Shown here one piece after another: positions 5,915 through 7,810 of a stretch of 7,810 nucleotides of DNA. Numbering within the stretch: position 1 is the first letter of the stretch; each line of letters opens with the position of its first letter. The notes under the pieces were generated by a model. The model did no database searches, was not told the origin of the DNA, and saw only the letters and a list, made by a program, of their open reading frames with translations. Source of the DNA: JAZKFT01 sp043760535 (lineage in GTDB: Bacteria; Bacteroidota; Bacteroidia; Chitinophagales; Chitinophagaceae); contig JAYUOV010000320.1 in the NCBI GenBank assembly GCA_043760535.1, positions 1 through 7,810 of the forward strand, read 5' to 3'. A program made the translations under genes and the position numbers.

Positions 5915-7810
5915 TTATTGTAATTGAATTTTTAACCTCACACTTATATTTCGGCCCATTTCATCAGAGAAATACCGCATACTGTTTAGATAATCCCTGT
6001 AAACAGTATTCAATAAATTTCTTACTCCCACACTTATTGTTACTGGTGTTTTATAAACAGCCATGGTAGTAGAAGCATTCATACTTATTAATGTATATGC
6101 AGATGGGGGAGCCTTATAATCTTGCTTACCATTTGCTTCATCAGGTACATTTTTTTGTTGCATTACATGTAGCATTTCTACACTTACATAAGTATTGGCA
6201 GTTTTTTTACTGTCTTTTAAATTGTATGTTATTTCGTTGCTTAACCTGTTGGCTGGCATTAGTATCAACCAATCATTCATCGTTTTATTTCTTGCATGTA
6301 AAAAAGAAAATTTAGAAATCCATTCAATTGCAGCAAAGGGTTTAAATGATGTTGATATATCAAAGCCACTTAGTAAGGCGTCTGTTTGTTTGTATGTGAT
6401 TAATGGAAATGCCCCGGCAATAGTTAGTACCGGATTATCAGGCATAGGTTGCTGATAAATAAAATTGTTGATACTATTTGAGTACAGCAATAAATCGAAA
6501 CCGAATACTTTAGACGGATGCTGGAAATTGATGCCAGCCGAAATATTAATGGAATGCTCAGGTTGTAAAGCAATATCTCCTTTTTCATAAGTGGCTGTAC
6601 CATGATGGATACCATCACTCAATAATTCATTTACATAAGGGGCACGGCTGGCAAGGCTTATATTGGTATTTAACCGCCAGTTATCCGTTGGTTTATAAAC
6701 AGCATTAAAAGATGATGCAAAAGTTGAGAAATTAAAATTGTAGTTAATAGTATCAGCATTAAATTTTAGCCTTGTAGTGTTTATGCTTTTGTTATCATAA
6801 CGTACACCTGCTTGCAATTCCCATTTATGCCTGCTCCACTTTTCAATATAATAACCGCCGAATGAGTAGGCAAAATAATTTGGTATAAAGTAGCGTCCGC
6901 TGTAACTGTTGTCTTGTTGCATAAGGGATAATCCACCAATACCACTAAAACTATTTTTCTTAGGATGTTCCCAACTAAGGTCTTGTGTAATAGTATAGAT
7001 TGATAAATCTAACTGTGGATTTTTGTTAGTACTGCTTCTTACAATATCAAACTCTTTGCGGTGGTTAAACTGACCAGCCAGCAAAACAGTAAACTTATGT
7101 TCTCCCTTATAAAATGTAGTTTTTGATTTTAATAAATCATGCGATACATCCTGATAAGGTCGTTGTAATGTGTATGTATTTTGTCCCAAAAAAACATCAT
7201 TGGGTTTGGGTGCAGCAATAGCATTTAACAAATCAGTTAAATTACCAATATGCGACCCGTTGAATATGCCCACTTTGGTAGCAAAATGGCTATAAAAAAT
7301 TTCAGAATTAAAACGTTCTTTTTTCCAACCAGCAGTAATAGAAAAATTTCTTTCTTCGCTGCCGGTATTATTAAGCCGGTAATTAGGGGTAGCAGCATTA
7401 GCCCCTTTTTTATAGGTAGCCTGCACCCTGTAGCGGAAGGCAGGCTGGTTTTTTAATTGCTGTTCAAACACACCAGATAAAACATATTGTCTGTTATTGG
7501 TAAAATATGCCGTATTAATTTCGGCACCAAAGCCTGGCTTGTTTCTTAATGGTTTAGGCTCTACTAAAATAACACCACCTATTGCATCCGAACCATATCG
7601 AAGTTCATCTACTCCTTTTATCACAATCAACTTATCTGCAATAAATGGGTCAATCTCGGGTGCATGTTCATTGCCCCATTGTTGCCCTTCTTGCCGTACC
7701 CCGTTATTTATAGTAAGTATGCGGTTGCTATGCAAACCGTGTATTACAGGTTTTGAAATTGTTGAACCAGTTTGCAACATGGTAACGCCATTTATTTTGC
7801 TCAATGCTTC
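5915..7810 (-). CDS. TonB-dependent outer-membrane receptor, ZnuD-like, N-terminus outside window
   Basis: Outer-membrane beta-barrel that imports a ligand using TonB energy. The visible 631 residues begin inside the plug domain and run to a natural stop, and the frame is open to the window edge, so the signal peptide and first part of the plug are missing. Plug signatures are seen at visible residues 21-56 (PVIHGL followed by NGVRQEGQQWGNEHAPEID) and 63-85 (IKG...LRYGSDAIGGVI). The rest is barrel, closing with a typical TonB-receptor end (VRNLLNTVYRDYLN, then MGRNISVRLKI). The EHAPEID-type plug is, from family knowledge, shared with receptors suspected of metal uptake related to ZnuD; the substrate (zinc, copper or other) is inference. 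A TTG at 7804 could be read as a start, but it lies within conserved plug sequence and is not the real one. The lipoprotein gene follows after 37 bases, probably in the same transcript. Confidence 0.93.
   Translation of the reverse strand, partial: EALSKINGVTMLQTGSTISKPVIHGLHSNRILTINNGVRQEGQQWGNEHAPEIDPFIADKLIVIKGVDELRYGSDAIGGVILVEPKPLRNKPGFGAEINTAYFTNNRQYVLSGVFEQQLKNQPAFRYRVQATYKKGANAATPNYRLNNTGSEERNFSITAGWKKERFNSEIFYSHFATKVGIFNGSHIGNLTDLLNAIAAPKPNDVFLGQNTYTLQRPYQDVSHDLLKSKTTFYKGEHKFTVLLAGQFNHRKEFDIVRSSTNKNPQLDLSIYTITQDLSWEHPKKNSFSGIGGLSLMQQDNSYSGRYFIPNYFAYSFGGYYIEKWSRHKWELQAGVRYDNKSINTTRLKFNADTINYNFNFSTFASSFNAVYKPTDNWRLNTNISLASRAPYVNELLSDGIHHGTATYEKGDIALQPEHSINISAGINFQHPSKVFGFDLLLYSNSINNFIYQQPMPDNPVLTIAGAFPLITYKQTDALLSGFDISTSFKPFAAIEWISKFSFLHARNKTMNDWLILMPANRLSNEITYNLKDSKKTANTYVSVEMLHVMQQKNVPDEANGKQDYKAPPSAYTLISMNASTTMAVYKTPVTISVGVRNLLNTVYRDYLNSMRYFSDEMGRNISVRLKIQLQ

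Noticed and set aside
1..7810. CRISPR array, insertion sequence, tRNA or prophage
   Set aside because: No regularly spaced repeats, transposase or integrase reading frame, terminal inverted repeats or cloverleaf-like sequence were seen.

Overview
The window looks like a chromosomal segment of a member of the Bacteroidota, probably of Chitinophagaceae type. It is AT-rich, all recognisable genes are on the minus strand, starts are preceded by A/T-rich leaders without Shine-Dalgarno sequences, and the gene content is typical of that phylum: a TonB-dependent receptor paired with a lipoprotein, DUF3526-type ABC permeases, a MerC-domain protein and a carboxypeptidase-regulatory-like secreted domain. 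The organism assignment is inferred from protein style, not from a database search.

Reading in the direction of transcription (from the right edge leftwards): a TonB-dependent outer-membrane receptor whose N-terminus lies outside the window (7810-5915), a small lipoprotein (5877-5311), a strong hairpin that probably ends this unit (5300-5274), a broken Fur-family regulator gene (5256-4826), a small His/Cys-motif membrane or exported protein (4784-4455), a leader of about 93 bases with two consecutive hairpins (4439-4387), an ABC transporter ATPase (4361-3660), a MerC-domain protein (3650-3267), a short spacer with an imperfect inverted repeat, two DUF3526-like ABC-2 permeases (3214-1778 and 1776-376), and a short secreted beta-sandwich domain protein (379-95). 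Bases 1-94 show no further gene.

Two functional themes are interleaved. One is metal handling: the receptor resembles the ZnuD-like group, and the lipoprotein, Fur remnant, HHH...CPVC small protein and MerC protein commonly keep such company. The other is a complete ABC-2 system (one ATPase plus two large permeases) whose genes are nearly or actually overlapping. MerC sits between the ATPase and its permeases, 9 bases after the ATPase stop, so the modules are probably co-transcribed. The substrate of the ABC system cannot be read from sequence.

The most notable points are the Fur gene, with an in-frame stop near its start, a one-base deletion and lost metal ligands; a second apparent one-base deletion at the end of the terminal small gene; and the structured leader before the ABC ATPase, whose main hairpin forms well only in the minus-strand RNA. 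I do not see a clear undescribed defence or mobile system here.
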